Of a DNA stretch of 64,000 nt, positions 62,486-64,000 are shown in pieces. Within the stretch, counting starts at the first letter, position 1. The number at the start of each line of letters is the position of its first letter. Source of the stretch: Lachnospiraceae bacterium (lineage in GTDB: Bacteria > Bacillota > Clostridia > Lachnospirales > Lachnospiraceae); assembly GCA_902381685.1 (NCBI GenBank), contig LR698958.1:1365672-1429671 (forward strand). Reading direction: 5' to 3'. A program made the translations under genes and the position numbers. The notes beneath the pieces are model-generated. The model did not search any database and was not told the DNA's origin. It saw nothing but the letters and a program-made list of their open reading frames with translations.

Positions 62486-63139
62486 ATGGCAAACAGAGAA
62501 CGACACCATCAGAGAGTTTTAAAATATTTTATAGAGGCTACCCAGTTAATTATTCAGAAAGAAGGCATGGAAGCCGTCACTATCCGTAAAGTGGCTGAGA
62601 TTGCAGGTTTTAACAGTGCCACTTTATACAATTATTTTCAGGATTTGGATCAGTTACTTTTGTACGCTTCTTTAAATCATCTGACATCTTATAATCAGAA
62701 GATTATTCAGGAGTCCTTCGCAGGAAAAGACTGGTACGATGTTCTTCTGCTGACATGGGAAGAATTTTCGGATATTTCCTTTACATATCCTGATGCGTTT
62801 TTACAGATCTTCTTTAACAAGCACAGCGATTCGCTCGCTGCCATATGCAACAGTTATTATGAACTGTTTTCAGAAGAGAAAGTTGATGACGCCAACGAAT
62901 GGCATTCGATTTTAACGGACTTTAATTTATACAATCGAAATAAAGCCATCTTAACTAAAATATATTCTGATCCTACTGTTTCAGAAGAAAATTTGGATAT
63001 TACAAATGAACTGATGATTTCTGCCTATCATCTTTTATTAGAATATCGAGTTTCCAACAAAGAAGAATATTCTCATCAGATTTGCCAACAGAAAATGATG
63101 CGTTACATTACTTATCTGTTGTCTACATTAAAATCTTAA
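62486..63139 (+). CDS. TetR-family transcriptional regulator
   Basis: A 217-residue regulator starting MANRERHHQRVLKYFIEAT; AAAGGAGGG precedes ATG 62486. The N-terminal HTH (GMEAVTIRKVAEIAGFNSAT, then LYNYFQDLDQLLLYAS) lies at residues 20-65. The C-terminal helical effector domain has no match by eye, so the ligand is unknown. It is divergent from the MFS-CocE operon. The perfect palindrome between them is its likely site. An APC permease gene follows in the same direction. Confidence 0.92.
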   Translation: MANRERHHQRVLKYFIEATQLIIQKEGMEAVTIRKVAEIAGFNSATLYNYFQDLDQLLLYASLNHLTSYNQKIIQESFAGKDWYDVLLLTWEEFSDISFTYPDAFLQIFFNKHSDSLAAICNSYYELFSEEKVDDANEWHSILTDFNLYNRNKAILTKIYSDPTVSEENLDITNELMISAYHLLLEYRVSNKEEYSHQICQQKMMRYITYLLSTLKS

Positions 63140-63160
63140 ATACAAAAGGGGGGTTTTAAG

Positions 63161-64000
63161 ATGACTAAATCAAAAATCAGTTTTAAAGAACTTGTATTTA
63201 TGAATATTTCTGCCCTTTATGGTATCCGCTGGATTGCCAAATCCACCTCTGCCAGTTTCGGACTTGGCTTAGGCGCCATTCCGTCATGGGCGGTTTTCAT
63301 GGTACTTTTCTTTATCCCGCAGGCTTTTATGTGTGCGGAACTTGCTTCCACTTACCAGTCCGATGGAGGGCTTTATACTTGGGTACGCGAAGCATTTGGA
63401 ACAAAATATGCCTTTATGGTATCGTGGCTGAACTGGACTGCCAAAATTTTCTGGTATGCCTCATTCCTCACATTTTTTGCGGTAAATTTCGCCTATATGC
63501 TTGGAGAACCAAGTTTATCAGAGAATAAGATTTTGGTGCTCGTATTATCGGTTGCTCTTTTTTGGATTTTGTCGTGGATCAGCACAAAGGGAATGTCCTT
63601 CGGAAAATTTTTCACCAGCATAGGATCTTTCGGTTCGACCATTCCGACAATTTTATTGATTTCCATGGCTTTTATTGCCATTGTCCTTTTGGATAAAGCA
63701 CCGAGTGCATCGACTTATACCGTTTCGACTCTGATGCCGAAACTGAATCCGGATTCACTTGTCGCCATTTCAGGTATTATCTTTGCCTACACAGGTGCTG
63801 AAATTACGGCAAACTTTATTACGGAAATGGATCAGCCGAAAAAGAATTTCCCGAGGGCGATTATCGTATCCGCCGCAGTTGTTTGTGTCCTTTATATTCT
63901 CGGTTCCATTTCCATCAGTATGCTACTTTCTCCTGAAGAGATCAGTTCCTCTACAGGTATTTTAGATTCACTTTCAAGAGGTTGTGAGTTACTTGGTATT
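63161..64000 (+). CDS. APC-family amino acid permease (partial, C-terminus beyond window)
   Basis: 280 codons are visible from ATG 63161 (AAGGGGGG nine bases upstream). MTKSKISFKELVFMNISALY and LGAIPSWAVFMVLFFIPQ, then CAELASTYQSDGGLYTWVRE, follow the glutamate:GABA antiporter-like branch of the APC superfamily. TGAEITANFITEMDQPKKNF is also typical (E-x-D-x-P motif). The substrate is an amino acid or amine. It is 21 bp after the TetR gene, so both may be co-transcribed, giving a module for uptake and hydrolysis of an amino-acid-related compound. Confidence 0.9.
   Translation, partial: MTKSKISFKELVFMNISALYGIRWIAKSTSASFGLGLGAIPSWAVFMVLFFIPQAFMCAELASTYQSDGGLYTWVREAFGTKYAFMVSWLNWTAKIFWYASFLTFFAVNFAYMLGEPSLSENKILVLVLSVALFWILSWISTKGMSFGKFFTSIGSFGSTIPTILLISMAFIAIVLLDKAPSASTYTVSTLMPKLNPDSLVAISGIIFAYTGAEITANFITEMDQPKKNFPRAIIVSAAVVCVLYILGSISISMLLSPEEISSSTGILDSLSRGCELLGI

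Overview
The window is chromosomal DNA from a spore-forming, low-GC Gram-positive anaerobe, most probably a gut Lachnospiraceae (Clostridia). Support comes from the AT-rich codon use, strong AGGAGG ribosome sites, the hrcA-grpE-dnaK-dnaJ operon with a perfect CIRCE operator, a T-box leucyl-tRNA synthetase gene, CotF-like spore coat proteins, a PdaA-type deacetylase, GerMN and ComE proteins, and a large wall-anchored glycosidase. The genus cannot be fixed from the sequence alone. No rRNA, tRNA or CRISPR array was seen.

Layout. 1-4,000 (mostly minus strand): a truncated Rad3/DinG-like helicase, an HPr-like protein without the active-site histidine, and a radical-SAM/DUF4130 pair linked to DNA repair. 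4,100-13,300 (minus): an lgt-MATE-ridA-mrp group, then the heat-shock operon with a GNAT gene at its end. 13,360-17,140: an FMN-dependent hydroxy-acid oxidase and two divergent lipoproteins. 17,140-27,130 (minus): a long run of closely spaced genes, comEA - response regulator - histidine kinase - GerMN lipoprotein - comEC - holA - lepA - hemW, behind one good promoter. 27,130-37,320: a DMT transporter, a polysaccharide deacetylase, a GntR(YtrA)-ABC transporter operon with a palindromic operator, a dipeptidase, a class-I amidotransferase-like peptidase, two small coat proteins, an ABC-F protein, a Nudix hydrolase and a small membrane protein.

37,340-43,900 is an accessory island. It is bounded by two imperfect copies of a roughly 130-bp sequence. 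It carries two XRE regulators with membrane tails, a decayed tyrosine integrase, two genes that look frameshifted, an isochorismatase-like hydrolase and an IS91-type element in which a tyrosine recombinase gene overlaps the Y2/HUH transposase gene.

43,960-64,000: leuS with a T-box leader interrupted by hairpin repeats, a GNAT gene whose 3' end is tandemly repeated, an 1,860-residue surface glycosidase with a GH36-like (clan GH-D) core, ogt, a ClC exchanger, pdaA, a PurF-like protein lacking the catalytic cysteine, an IS200/IS605 element, and a CocE/MFS/TetR/APC module with a clear TetR operator.

Three families of small hairpin repeats are scattered between genes: covarying CTT-NNN-GAGGT hairpins at dnaK-grpE and in the leuS leader, palindromes with a GGGGACGTAG core at two sites, and a duplicated GATTRYAC hairpin near 1.4 kb. 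The points most worth following are the PurF-like protein, the glycosidase, the hairpin families and the island.
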